DNA of 64,000 bases from UBA6263 sp049305865 (GTDB lineage: Bacteria; Patescibacteriota; Gracilibacteria; Absconditabacterales; Absconditicoccaceae): NCBI GenBank assembly GCA_049305865.1, contig JBAQPP010000014.1:1-64000 (forward strand). The letters are read 5' to 3'. This document shows, one piece after another, positions 1-10,451 of this stretch (within the stretch, counting starts at the first letter, position 1; every line of letters starts with the position of its first letter). The notes beneath the pieces were generated by a model. It saw nothing but the letters and a program-made list of their open reading frames with translations, had not been told where the DNA came from and did not search any database. The translations under genes were made by a program, and so were the position numbers.

Positions 1-2277
1 TGTACTTTAGAGACTCCATCTTGTACACTTACAAACGACTCTCCAAAATATACTGGTCAAAATGTAACATTCACATGAAATACAAACTCACGAGCAAAAA
101 TAACTGATATAAATTTTGGTAATGGTAATTGAGTATGAATTAGTGCAAACTCTTCAACATATATAACAACTTATGCATATTTAAATTCTTGAATATATAC
201 AGCAATACTCACAACAACTAGCAATATAACTTGATTTTGAATTGCAGTAAAAACCGGTACATGTAATACTTCAGTAACCATACTAGCAAATACTTGAGCT
301 GTTTGTTGAAATAATATATTAGAGTGAATTGAACAATGTGATAATGGTAATATAACAGCTTGAGATTGATGTAGTGCTACTTGTACTTTAGAGACCCCAT
401 CATGTGTTTTAACGGCGACTCCAATTACAGGATACGCTCCCCTATCAGTTCTATTTTCTTGAACAAAAAATTCTCGAGCAAACTATACTTTAATTTTTGG
501 AACTTGATCAAGTACTTGAACATTTAATCTACCTTTAACAAATATTTATTCTTCTACTTGAACGTTTATTTATTCTTTAACTTGAACAAGTACTCTATCA
601 TGAGCATTTACTTGTATTCAAACTTGAACTATTACATCATTATATAGTTGAATGGTTTGTCGAAATTGATGGATAAATCAAAGTTGAACTTGTCTTTTAA
701 TTGGTACTTGAAATACAATAACTACATGAACAGTAACTTCATGAACAATATTTTATATCCCCTGAAATATAATAATATACAGTAGTTGAAACAATACTGG
801 TTGATATATAGAATTTTCAGGAATAAATTATATATGAATATCATATTGAAATCGAGATTGAATACTTATACCACCGACTGTGCTCACAGCATGATCTTGT
901 TCAGCTCCAACAAACGTTTTGACAAGTATATCTTCATGATTAACTAATCCAGTTACATTATTAGAATTCCAAGCATGAGCAAGTGGATCAACAATCACAT
1001 CTAATATTACTTGATGATATTTTACAATAAAAGTTCAAGTTAATAGTTGAACTATATGAAATGCATATCGTATATTTAGATCAGCACAATGTTGAACATG
1101 ACGAGAAAAAGTATATATAGACGAACTGTGCGTATTGGATGCAAATAAAATGTGTGAATTTAGAACAAATAAATTATCATATTTTAATATAATATCCAAT
1201 ATTTCACTATGAGTAGGTACTCCAATGATAGTTGGTACAATACCTCGACTGAGAAATGCCCAAATAGACAAAGCATATATGTCAGACCCTTTCACAATAG
1301 CAAATTTTAATGATACAACACTAGCTACAATTACAAAAGGTATGCTTTATGTAAACTGAGTAGCAATATGAACTAGCGGATACGTACAAAACTGAGACGA
1401 ATTAAATATAGAACTATATTCAAGCAAAAAATATGACACAACAATAAGTTCAAAAATTACAGTATGATCAGTTTCTGCAACATTCTATATTACGACTATG
1501 ATTGAATGAGATGATAATAATAATTATCTAAGTAACTTACAAAAAATCAGAATAATGAGTATATTTAATTTACTGATTGAATTGTATTCTGACAATCCAT
1601 CAAAAGAAACAGAATTCTTATATACTCTAAGAAGTATGTTAATGGATAAATTAGATGCTTTAGATGAAAATGATGATGCTTATTCTACATTTGAATATTT
1701 ATTGAGTCTTATAGATGCTCGCTTATTAGTTTCATGAATAGATGAAAGCGATTATATAGCAGCAAATTGTAAAGAATATGAGATAACATTTGAAGAAGAT
1801 GAAAGAGCTTATTATTCACCAGATTTCAAAAAAACACAATACTTTTTTACTCGCGAATCTCTTGTGAGATACATAGACTCAAAAAATCCCGGAGATTGTA
1901 GAATAAATACATACTGATCAGATTATATAGATACTAGAAATACAGACTCAGAAAAACATGTAGCTCCAAACGGTAAAGTCTATAAAATAGAAGATAATAA
2001 TGATTGATATACTTCACCAGATCTTTCTAACACAAAATATTTTGATACATTACAATGATTACGCGCCTATCTAAATATAAATAATCCAGCAACTACGATA
2101 TGGAATCACGCATTAGATACATCCTTTAATTCTATTAATCATATAGCTCCAAACGGTAAAATTTATAAAATATATAAAACAGATAAATGATATATGTCTT
2201 ATAAACTTATAAAAATAAGATATTTCTCCACTCTAGATTCTATAAAATCTTTTATAAACAATAACAATAAAATATAA
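1..2277 (+). CDS. Large secreted Cys-rich surface protein, C-terminal part
   Basis: The frame is open from base 1, so the N-terminus lies outside the window. About 758 residues are visible with TGA read as Gly. A Cys-rich segment at about nt 298-396 (CGNNILEGIEQCDNG, then AGDGCSATCTLE) matches the Myxococcus disulfide repeat (DUF4215-like) family. The same CTLETPSC tail opens the window, so at least two copies existed. It is followed by a PKD-like stretch (TPITGYAPLSVLFSG, about nt 410-540) and Thr/Ser/Gly-rich sequence. The last 170 residues hold three related units of about 45 residues (about nt 1762-1900, 1963-2095 and 2146-2270), two of which begin APNGK(V/I)YKI. The composition fits an extracellular protein. 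Its function is not recognised, and the C-terminal repeats could be a surface-attachment module (inference). It ends in TAA just before a shared terminator. Confidence 0.75.
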
Positions 2278-2300
2278 AAGCTTGATCTTAAACATACAGA

Positions 2301-2327
2301 AAAGAGACCTATAGGGTCTCTTTTTAT
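2301..2327. terminator. Bidirectional intrinsic terminator
   Basis: The stem AAGAGACC/GGGTCTCTT is closed by a TATA loop, with A-rich sequence on the left and a T-run on the right. It lies between the convergent surface-protein gene and the elp3-like gene and can serve both strands. Confidence 0.75.
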
Positions 2328-2328
2328 A

Positions 2329-4212
2329 TTAAACATTTTTTAACTTTAATATTTTCAACATATATGTACCTTCAAGTCTATATCATAATTTTCTATAATA
2401 TTCTCTTACTCATATACCAGAAATAACAGATAATTTTTTATATCATCATACTATTGATATTTTTTCTGCAAGCTCCATTAATTGTTTACCAAATCATTTA
2501 TGCTGCACTTTATAGTTTCATTCTTTCATTCTTTCATTCTTTCATTGTAACATTGCAACATTACCATATACGTGCAATTCTCTAATCATTGACGTATTGT
2601 TTCATAATCATTTCCAATCAATCACATTATCATTTGAAGGTAGAAGCAACCTAGCAAATCCATACAAATATCACAAAGCATCTTCAAATGAAATAAATAA
2701 TTCTAATCAAACACTACTCTCATATTTTCTTATAATTAAGTTAACCTGTTCAGTTTTTTGTTTCAATCTCGTATCTTGAATTTTTTGTCTTATTTCTCTA
2801 CTTCTAGTATCCAAACTTACAAAATTTCTAAAAATACTTAAGTCTGGATTTTTTCAAACAATTAAAGTTTCTTTTTTTCATTTGATAAAATTTTTCAATT
2901 CTAAACTATTTAATTTTTTGATTATTTTAAAATCTGGATATAATCTACCATAAAATTTTTCCAATACATCAGCATTTCAACTTTTTAATTTTAATTTAAT
3001 CTCTGCATGGGCCAATTGTGAAAGATTAGTAATATTGCTTCATGCAGCAATTTCTGGTGCTGGAATATCACGAATCAGTCTCTTAATCCTAGTATAAGGA
3101 GGAATAACTTCCAAAAAAGTCTGACTAATTAGTTTTTTTATATAATCGGTAGAAATAGGTTTATATTTTCATTCTTTATAGAGATTATATAATTCAGTAT
3201 TGGGTATAACCGATGTAGGATAAAATTTTATTTCATCTGGTTTAACATAAATATCTGAATAAATTTTCTTAAAAGTTCAGAGATCTTTAGCATAAGTAGA
3301 ACAATACAATCCAGGCATAATATGGACAGAAAATTTAAATGCATACTGTCTCAGTTTATGTATTGCTTGACGAAAATGCTCCACTGTATGTCCTCTTTTA
3401 TTTTTAATCAAAATATCATCATACATTGATTGAAGTCATATTTCAATCCTAGTTACTCACATTTCACGCCAAAGTTTACAATTTTCATCAGTCACATATT
3501 CTGGCCTAGTCTCAATAGTAAGACCTATAATTCTATGTCCAGCTTTTTCATTTCTTTTTATAGATTCATCCAATGTTTTAGAATATTTAATTTTATCCAA
3601 TCATTCTAACTTATATTTAAATCTTTGTACATTCTTATCATTCATTCACGATTCCAGACTCTTAATTTTTAATTTAGCAAAAGTATTGGCTGCGTCATAA
3701 AGTCATTTAATAAAATCTATTTTATATTTTTTAGGATAAACATCTCGTGTTCCACCAAGCACAATCATTTCAATTTTATCAGTTGGATGACCTGCCAAAG
3801 TAAGCGAAGTTAATCTATTATAAACTTGTTTTAAAGGATCAAAATCATTTAATAAAGCTCTCATTGCACCAGGTTCAGATTTAATATAACTCTTGGGCAT
3901 AGTAGGATCATTGGGACAAAAGATACATTCACCAGGACACCAAAAAGGTTTGGTTAAAACCTGAATTGCAACTATACCAGAAGCAGATCTTATTTTTCTT
4001 TTTTTAAGAAATTGCTCAAGTTCAGTATTTTTTTTGATATATCTTTTATCAATCATCTCACGATAAGATCTCAAAATATCAATATTGCTAGGTAAATCTT
4101 TCATTTTATACTTCCTTGCAAAATTTCTTTTATAATCCACAAAAAGTTCAAGACCTAATTTATTCTTGGGTGTATCTATAAGTTGTTGTACAAGTTCTGA
4201 GTAATTTTGCAT
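2329..4212 (-). CDS. Elp3-like radical SAM / GNAT tRNA-modifying enzyme
   Basis: This 627-residue protein belongs to the Elp3 family, which forms the 5-carboxymethyl side chain on wobble uridine of tRNA by joining a radical-SAM domain to an acetyltransferase domain. A radical-SAM CxxxCxxC motif (C92, C96, C99, in FWCPGECIFCPND) is followed by the Elp3-typical MPKSY segment. The GNAT domain is visible at the C-terminus (LHVYGNVAMLQGK, then GFGKQLMELAE). Length and domain order suit a full-length bacterial or archaeal Elp3. The start is the first in-frame ATG. TGA occurs repeatedly within the GNAT domain at glycine positions. It is the last gene of the minus-strand block and ends in the shared terminator. 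Confidence 0.9.
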
Positions 4213-4236
4213 AAGTAAAATAATTAGTAAATCTTA

Positions 4237-4980
4237 TTATAATTTGAATATAAAATTATTTCTACTTCGAAACCACAATGGAGAATGCATATCTATAGGA
4301 TTTATTCAACTTCAATGTAAGAGTTCGCGCCATTTCTTAGATATTTCATCTTTATTTAAATCTTCAGCCTCTTGTTCTGTAATTATTCAAAGTTTCACAG
4401 AACTTTTAGTCACATGAGTATCTGGAGCTATATCTATAAACTCAGAATTTTTAAGCTTAATTTTTCAATAAGTTTGAATAATAAATGATCGATAATTAAA
4501 TATTTTAGGTCAAGAAAGATATGGAAATCCATATTTATATTTATGTTGTATTGTCTCTCTAAGTTTCAAAAAGTCATTATCAATCGCCTCAAACATATTT
4601 CACAAAGTTCATCGATTATTGTTTATTGTCATAGCAATGGTTTGCCAAGTATGGATATGTTTATTTGGTTGTAAAGCAATTTTATATTTTAGTAATTTAT
4701 TTCTCAAATCACTTTCTTCTATTTCACTAGATTTTTTGATATCAAATATATCTTTTGTATCAACATCCAAATAAGTAGCCGAAACGCTTTCTCGTAAAGT
4801 ATAGCTATTTCTCTGATAATTAAGTGCCATAGGTAAAGTAAAATAACAAAGACATATTTCTTTTTCATTACTAGAAAATCAAGGGTTTGAATCTTCTGGC
4901 ATTTTCATATATCAAAGTTTTCACTCCTGATAAGCCAATAAAAGTTTTCTACAATCTTGTATAATTTTTTCTTTCATCAT
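4237..4980 (-). CDS. Possible HhH-GPD-like DNA glycosylase relative
   Basis: This 247-residue protein is not firmly recognised. The second half contains LSGPKIFNYRSF (Lys about 159) and, 28 residues later, DIAPDTHVTKSSVKLGI (Asp about 187). These resemble the helix-hairpin-helix lysine and the catalytic aspartate (DTHV) of endonuclease III-type and TIGR02757-like proteins. The spacing is longer than the roughly 18 residues of EndoIII, and no C-terminal four-cysteine Fe-S cluster is seen. If the resemblance holds, it acts in base-excision repair. The start is the first of two adjacent ATGs. It lies 24 bp upstream of the elp3-like gene in the same orientation, so co-transcription is likely. Confidence 0.5.
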
Positions 4981-5099
4981 AAATCAAAAAATCTATATTA
5001 AATCCAATTACTTATAAAATTTAGTATGTATTTATCAAAGGAAAAAATAAAAAAAAACTGACTTTCTGCCAGCTTTAAATATTTTACATAGATGAATAT

Positions 5100-5654
5100 T
5101 TATTTACCCTCACTAATTATATTATGCATTATTCCATTAATTAATTTAGGAGATCATTCATCACAATATCTCTTTGCAAGCTCTACAAGCTCGTTTAAAA
5201 CTACTTCTTTGGGAGTATCTAATTCTTTTCGTTCAACATATCACAAAATAAACAAAGCCTGATCTATTACATCCATCTGATCATAATCAAAGCTCTGTGC
5301 ATATCAATTTACTTTACTTATCAGTTCATCCTTATGTTTATTGAAGTTATTTCATACTTTAAGGACATAATCAATATCTACATCTTCAGTTTTCCATTCA
5401 TCAAAAAAACGATTCAATACATACATCAAGTCTTCTTCAGATTCTCATGATAGATATTCCTCTTTTATTAAATTCAAAAAAAGTTCTCTTTCTTGAGAAA
5501 ACTTTTCAGTTTGAGATTCAAATGTATTATCTATAAACAAAGCCTCTTTTATAGCAAAATCTTGAGTCAAAAGTTTAGAAAAAAAGCAAACCTGATAAAA
5601 ATAAGATAAAACTATTTTTCTAGCATTTATTCTGTTATGAACATTCATGACCAA
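5100..5654 (-). CDS. nusB: Transcription antitermination factor NusB
   Basis: This 184-residue all-helical protein has the NusB C-terminal signature EVVLNELVELAKRY followed by SPKLINGIMHNI, and the N-terminal ARKIVLSYFYQ typical of the family. NusB binds boxA RNA with S10 (NusE) and supports antitermination on rRNA operons. It is somewhat longer than the usual 130-160 residues because of a linker between the two halves. Two Met codons (MVM) are possible starts and the upstream one is used here. It follows rpmF in the same orientation. It ends SEGK followed by TAA. Confidence 0.88.
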
Positions 5655-5677
5655 CTTTTTATTTAATTATAAATCTA

Positions 5678-5693
5678 CCTGTCGGTAGACAGG
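5678..5693. repeat. Short palindromic hairpin in the rpmF-nusB gap
   Basis: CCTGTC-GGTA-GACAGG forms a perfect 6-bp stem, with an alternative CTACC/GGTAG pairing. No T-run follows on the minus strand, so it is unlikely to be a simple terminator. It may be an mRNA processing or stability element inside the operon, or an intergenic palindrome. Confidence 0.5.
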
Positions 5694-5700
5694 CTAAAGA

Positions 5701-5931
5701 CTATGCATCAACCACCTTACCCTTTGATTTACTCTTTATAGTCAAAACTTGCTTTCATTTATAATAACCACATGTAGGACACACTCTGTAAGACAACTTC
5801 ACAGCTCCGCAATTTTTACATTTTGAAGTTTTGTATGTATCTTTTATTCTCTTTAGGTTAAGACCAAGTCGTGTCGAATGCCTACTTGCTCATTTCGCTT
5901 GAGATATTTTTTTCTTTGGACCTATAGTCAT
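5701..5931 (-). CDS. rpmF: Ribosomal protein bL32
   Basis: This 76-residue protein has the bL32 zinc-ribbon: CKNCGAVKLSYRVCPTCGYYKGKQV holds two CxxC pairs. The N-terminus is MTIGPKKKISQAKGASRH, resembling the usual PKKKxS start. One glycine of the N-terminal part and the Gly of YYKGKQV are TGA. It is a large-subunit protein near the peptide exit side. It lies between rpmA and nusB in the minus-strand block and was too interrupted by TGA to be seen as a long ORF in the standard code. Confidence 0.93.
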
Positions 5932-5957
5932 TTTAATACATTAAAATTAAAAAAATA

Positions 5958-6494
5958 TTATGCTACTTTTTTTGTAGTTTTTTTAACAGGAGTTTTTTTT
6001 ACTGTTTCTTTTTTCTCAGCCGTAGCTTTTTTAACAGGAACTTTTTTAACTATTTCTTTTTTCTCAGCCGTAGCTTTTTTAACAGGAGTCTTTTTTTCAA
6101 CAGGAGTTTCTTCTGCAACAACTTGTTTTACGACTAGTTTTGCTGGCTTAGCAACCGGTTTTGTAGTTTTAACCGCTTTTGTTACTTTTACAGTCTCTAT
6201 TAGAGTATCGGTTTCAGTTAAAGGAAAAACTTCTACAACAGTTTTAAGATATACTCTACCATCGAATCTCTTAAATTTTTTCTTCTTAAATGTTACTACT
6301 CAAGCTATTTCTGAAAGAATAGTAAAGTCTCTTCACATATAAACGTTTTTTCCACATTCAAATTTATTACCATTCTGTCTGATAATAATATTTCATGGTA
6401 TTACTTTTTGTCATCAAAATACCTTGACTCATCTATACTTTGGTTTTGAGTCTTTTAGATTTTTGGTCGATCACGCTGCTTTTTTATGAGCCAT
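5958..6494 (-). CDS. rpmA: Ribosomal protein bL27 with a long Lys/Ala-rich C-terminal tail
   Basis: Residues 1 to about 85 are bL27: MAHKKAAGSTKN, VKVFGGQKVIPGN, and later VYMGRD and IAGVVTF. Its N-terminus reaches the peptidyl transferase centre. The invariant glycines of GSTKN and GGQKV are TGA, which is strong evidence for UGA=Gly. The protein runs to 178 residues, about twice the usual 85. The extra part is low-complexity, with repeated (T/V)PVKKATAEKKE(I/T)VKK units, encoded by a near-identical DNA repeat at about 5980-6100. Similar basic tails occur on ribosomal proteins of some bacteria; a role here is unknown. The start is the canonical MAHKK. Confidence 0.93.
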
Positions 6495-6585
6495 TTTTTT
6501 ATGTCAATAATTAAATATAACGAAAGGTATATATATCAATCCCTATCTTTTTTTCAAGATTAATATTAAAATATATTAATCTCTT

Positions 6586-9500
6586 TTAGTATCAGTTTTT
6601 ATTTCTATAAATTTCTCATACTGGTAACAATCTTCATATAATCACATTTGCTTTTAAATCAGACAAATCATCTATTGCTCATCTAAGTGATGCTCCAACC
6701 ATTACTCTTATCGTTTCTTGGAAAGATGCAGCAGAAAGCCATGAATCTGTTTCTTTTGCTATATTCGTTAATCACAAAGCTAATCTAATTCATTTTGCTG
6801 GTCTCTTTCACTGAGCCACAAGTTCATTATTTACCTTAACAAAATGTTCATATTTTACACGAGTTCATGGTATAAAGCTAGTTTCTCAAGAATCCTGTAT
6901 AAATACTTTTGAGAAAAGCTGCTTTACAACTACTTCTATATGTTTGTCATTCAAATCTTGTCATTGTCCCATATAAACTTTCTTCGTCTCAGATATTATA
7001 TATCTTTGAGCCTGTAGGTCTCACACAATATTTTTATATTCCATAATATCCAACGCTCAATTTGTCAATACTTCTCCTTTATAAACTTTTTCTCAATCTT
7101 TAGTTTTTTTTGCAGTCAAACCAGTAAGCGGTCTACTAAATATATCTTGTATTCATATAACTATACAATCATCATGTACTTCCAAAACTTTTCATTCTTC
7201 CTTAATTTTCAATTTACTCTTTCATTTTTCAGCATAACTTGCTCATTTTTCAAGCATTTGTCATTTCTTAAGCTTTGTAGTATATCAATCTTTAATCAAA
7301 TAATTCTTCTTTGTATATTCAGATACTATTTTAATAACAGTTGTTTTATTTTGTTCAGATACTTCAGAGAAATATATTGTACCATCAAAAGGAGCAACAA
7401 CAGCTGGTGTTCTAGGAGATCTAACTTCAAATAATTGTTTCACTCTATCTATACCATGCGTAATATCTCATCATTTACCTGCAACTCATCATTCATGGAA
7501 AGTATCCAAAGTCAATTGAGTAGATGGTTCTCATATAGATTGAGCAGCTATGATTCAAACTGGAGTTCATATTTCAACAACCTTTCTTGTAGCCAAATCC
7601 ATACCATAACATTTTTGACATACTCAACTTATACAATCACAAGTTAAAGGACTCCTAAGCTTCAAAGAGTCTATTCATTCTTCCTCGATTATACTCATTG
7701 CCTTTTTATCTAAAGTTTCTCATTTTTTTAATACTACCTTTCAATGTTTATCTACAAGATCTTCTGCTGGTGTTCTACCATATACTACATTGAAAAATTT
7801 TTCTCACCTAAGTTCTATTTCTTCCTTTGAAAATATTACATATTTATTTGTTTCACAATCTTCTTCCCTTACTATAACTTCTTGAGAAGAATCACAAAGT
7901 TTTCTAGTCAAATATCAAGACTCAGCAGTTCTAAGAGCAGTATCAGCCTTTCCCTTTCTTCAAGAATGGGCAGATATAAAATATTCAATAGGTTTCAATC
8001 ATTCTACAAAACTTCACTTTATAGGTAGTTCTATTACTTCTCACTTTGGATTAACAACAAGTCATTTCATACCAGAAATCTGAGTAAGATGAGTTTGAGA
8101 TCATCTAGCTTTAGAATCGATCATAGTATAAAGATCATTACCTGGTCATATAATATTTTTAAGAAATCATTCTATCCTTCATTTTATATCAGTCCACAAT
8201 CTGACTATCAATCTATGTTTTTCTTCATCAGATAAAAATCACCTAAAATAATATTTATATATATTATTAGATTGTTCATCTCATAACTTTAGCATATCGT
8301 CCTTCTCTTTTGGCACCTTCATGTCAAAAACATTTATAGAAGTTGCAGCTATAGTAGAATAAGCAAATCCAAGATCCTTTATATCATCAGCTACTCTAAC
8401 GGTTGTAGGCATATCATATTCATCAAATACTACACTCAATATTTTTACCAAATCTTTACTAGTAAGTTTTTTATTAATAAATTTTAATTTTTCCGGCAAT
8501 ATGTTATTGAATATCACTCTTCATACGGTAGTTTTGATAGGTTCTCATTTATAGATAAGGACAATTTTATCTTTTACTACGATATCACTATTTGTATAAG
8601 AGATTAGAACATCTTCCATAGATCCAAATATTCATACAACAGGATTTTTCTGTTCTCGTTCTTGAGCAGTATTATAATCAGGGTACCTAGGATCAAATTC
8701 ATCAGTAAGATAATAAGCACCAAGTACCATATCTTGTGAATGAGTAATAGTAGGATCTCAAGAACCAGGCTTAAGAATATTTTTATCTGCAGCTATCAGG
8801 TCTTTTGCTTCTCTTTGAGCTTCATCAGATATAGGCAAATGAACAGCCATCTGATCACCATCAAAATCGGCATTAAACGCCGGACAAACAAGAGGATGAA
8901 TTCTAATTGTCTTTCAAGGCATAAGTTTTATTTTAAATGCTTCTATCGAAAGTCTATGTAATGTAGGAGCACGATTCAAAAGTACATATTTATCTTTTAT
9001 AACTTCTTCAAGAAATTTCAATGCAATAGGTGATTCCTCTTTAATAAGCTTTTCAGCTTGTTTTGGAGTATAAACTATTTTTTTCTCTATAAGTTTACCT
9101 ATAATAAATGGCGTAAACATTTTTACTGCAATCGCTATGGGCAAGCCACATTCATCCAATTTCAAATTTGGACCAACAGTAATAATAGATCTTCAAGAAT
9201 AATCTACTCTCTTTCATAAAAGATTTTTTCTAAATATTCATTCTTTTCAAGAAAGCATGTCAGATAATGATTTGAATATTTTTATTCAAGCTCAAGCTTT
9301 AGAAGTAGAATTTTTTTCTCATACTAAAAGATTATTTACAGCTTCCTGAAGCAATCTTATTTCATTTTTTTTCACTACATCAGGCATACCGACTTGAATC
9401 ATTTTTTTTAGTCTGATATTTCTCATCAGTACACGTCTATAGAAAAGATTAACATCAGAAGACGCAAATTTTCATCATTCAAGTTGTACAACCGGTCTAA

Positions 9501-10416
9501 GATCAGGGGGTATAACTGGTAATTTTCTAATTACCATATTTTCTGGTTTTACATTTGATATATGAAGATTTATCAAAAGCTTAATCAAAGCCATAGCTTT
9601 TTTCTTTTGATCTTCAGATTTTATATTGGTAAATTCTTGTACTCTTCTTTTAATTTCTTTTTCCACATCAATACTTTGAAGCATTTTCAGTATAGCTTCT
9701 GATCAAGAAGAAAAAGCAATCAAATCATTGAACTGAACAAATATATTTCTATAATCACTTTCCAAAATAGTAGAACCAAAATCCAAATCAGAAACTATAG
9801 ATTTTAATCTATTAAATTCTTTTTCTAAACTATCTTTATTCTCTTCAAATAATCTATCTATTTCTTTTAATTTCTTTTCATCTTTTCAATCTTCTTTTAA
9901 TTTTATTTTTTCCTCTTTGAAAAGTTTATCAAGTTCATCTAATCTTTTTTCGTAATCAATTTTTATCTTTTGCTTCAATTTTTCTTTTGTTTTTTCATCA
10001 ACAGTCTTTATAAGGACATATTTTACAAAAGTCAAAACCTTGTCAATTTCATTTGAAGACAAACCAAGTATTTGATTGATTCATCAAGAAGGACTAGATT
10101 TATACCAAACATGTATAACTGGAGATGCCAATTCAATATGTCACATTCTAGATCTTCTTACTCTAGAATTTGTCACTTCTACTCAACATCTTTCACAGAC
10201 GATTCACTTATATCTTATTCACTTATATTTTCCACAACTACATTCATAGTTTTTTACAGGACCAAAAATAGATTCACAAAAAAGTCAACTTTGTTTTGGT
10301 CTTCAAGTTCTATAATTAACAGTATCAGGATTATCTACTACTCAATGTGATCGGCTAGAAATATCATCAACAGAGGCAAGAGTTACCATAAGTGAGTCAA
10401 ATTTTGTTTTATACAT
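6586..10416 (-). CDS. rpoC: DNA-directed RNA polymerase subunit beta'
   Basis: This 1276-residue catalytic subunit of RNA polymerase contains the N-terminal zinc finger (C59, C61, then a VCERCG pair near residues 76-79) and the Mg-binding NADFDGD loop at residues about 515-521. It also has GPNLKLDECGLP, LLNRAPTLHRL and the usual C-terminal end. It has an expected bacterial size. The start MYKTKFDSLMVTLAS gives the family-typical N-terminus, and no closer ATG fits better. It lies 35 bp downstream of rpoB in the conserved rpoB-rpoC order. Many glycines are TGA, so the standard code cuts it into a dozen pieces. It ends with GRLLPVGEIY near the C-terminus and then TAA. Confidence 0.97.
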
Positions 10417-10451
10417 GAATAACAAAATTTAAATTATAAATATTATTTTTT

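Noticed and set aside
1035..1295. 86-residue minus-strand ORF
   Set aside because: It is antisense to the surface-protein frame, which is open on the plus strand throughout when TGA is Gly. It has no recognisable domain.
5878..6342. 154-residue plus-strand ORF with repeats
   Set aside because: It is antisense to rpmF and rpmA. Its repeats are the reverse of the bL27 Lys/Ala tail.
7147..7647. Two plus-strand ORFs of 95 and 70 residues
   Set aside because: They are shadows of rpoC on the other strand; their Ser/Phe/Tyr-rich composition is typical of reverse reading of AT-rich coding DNA.
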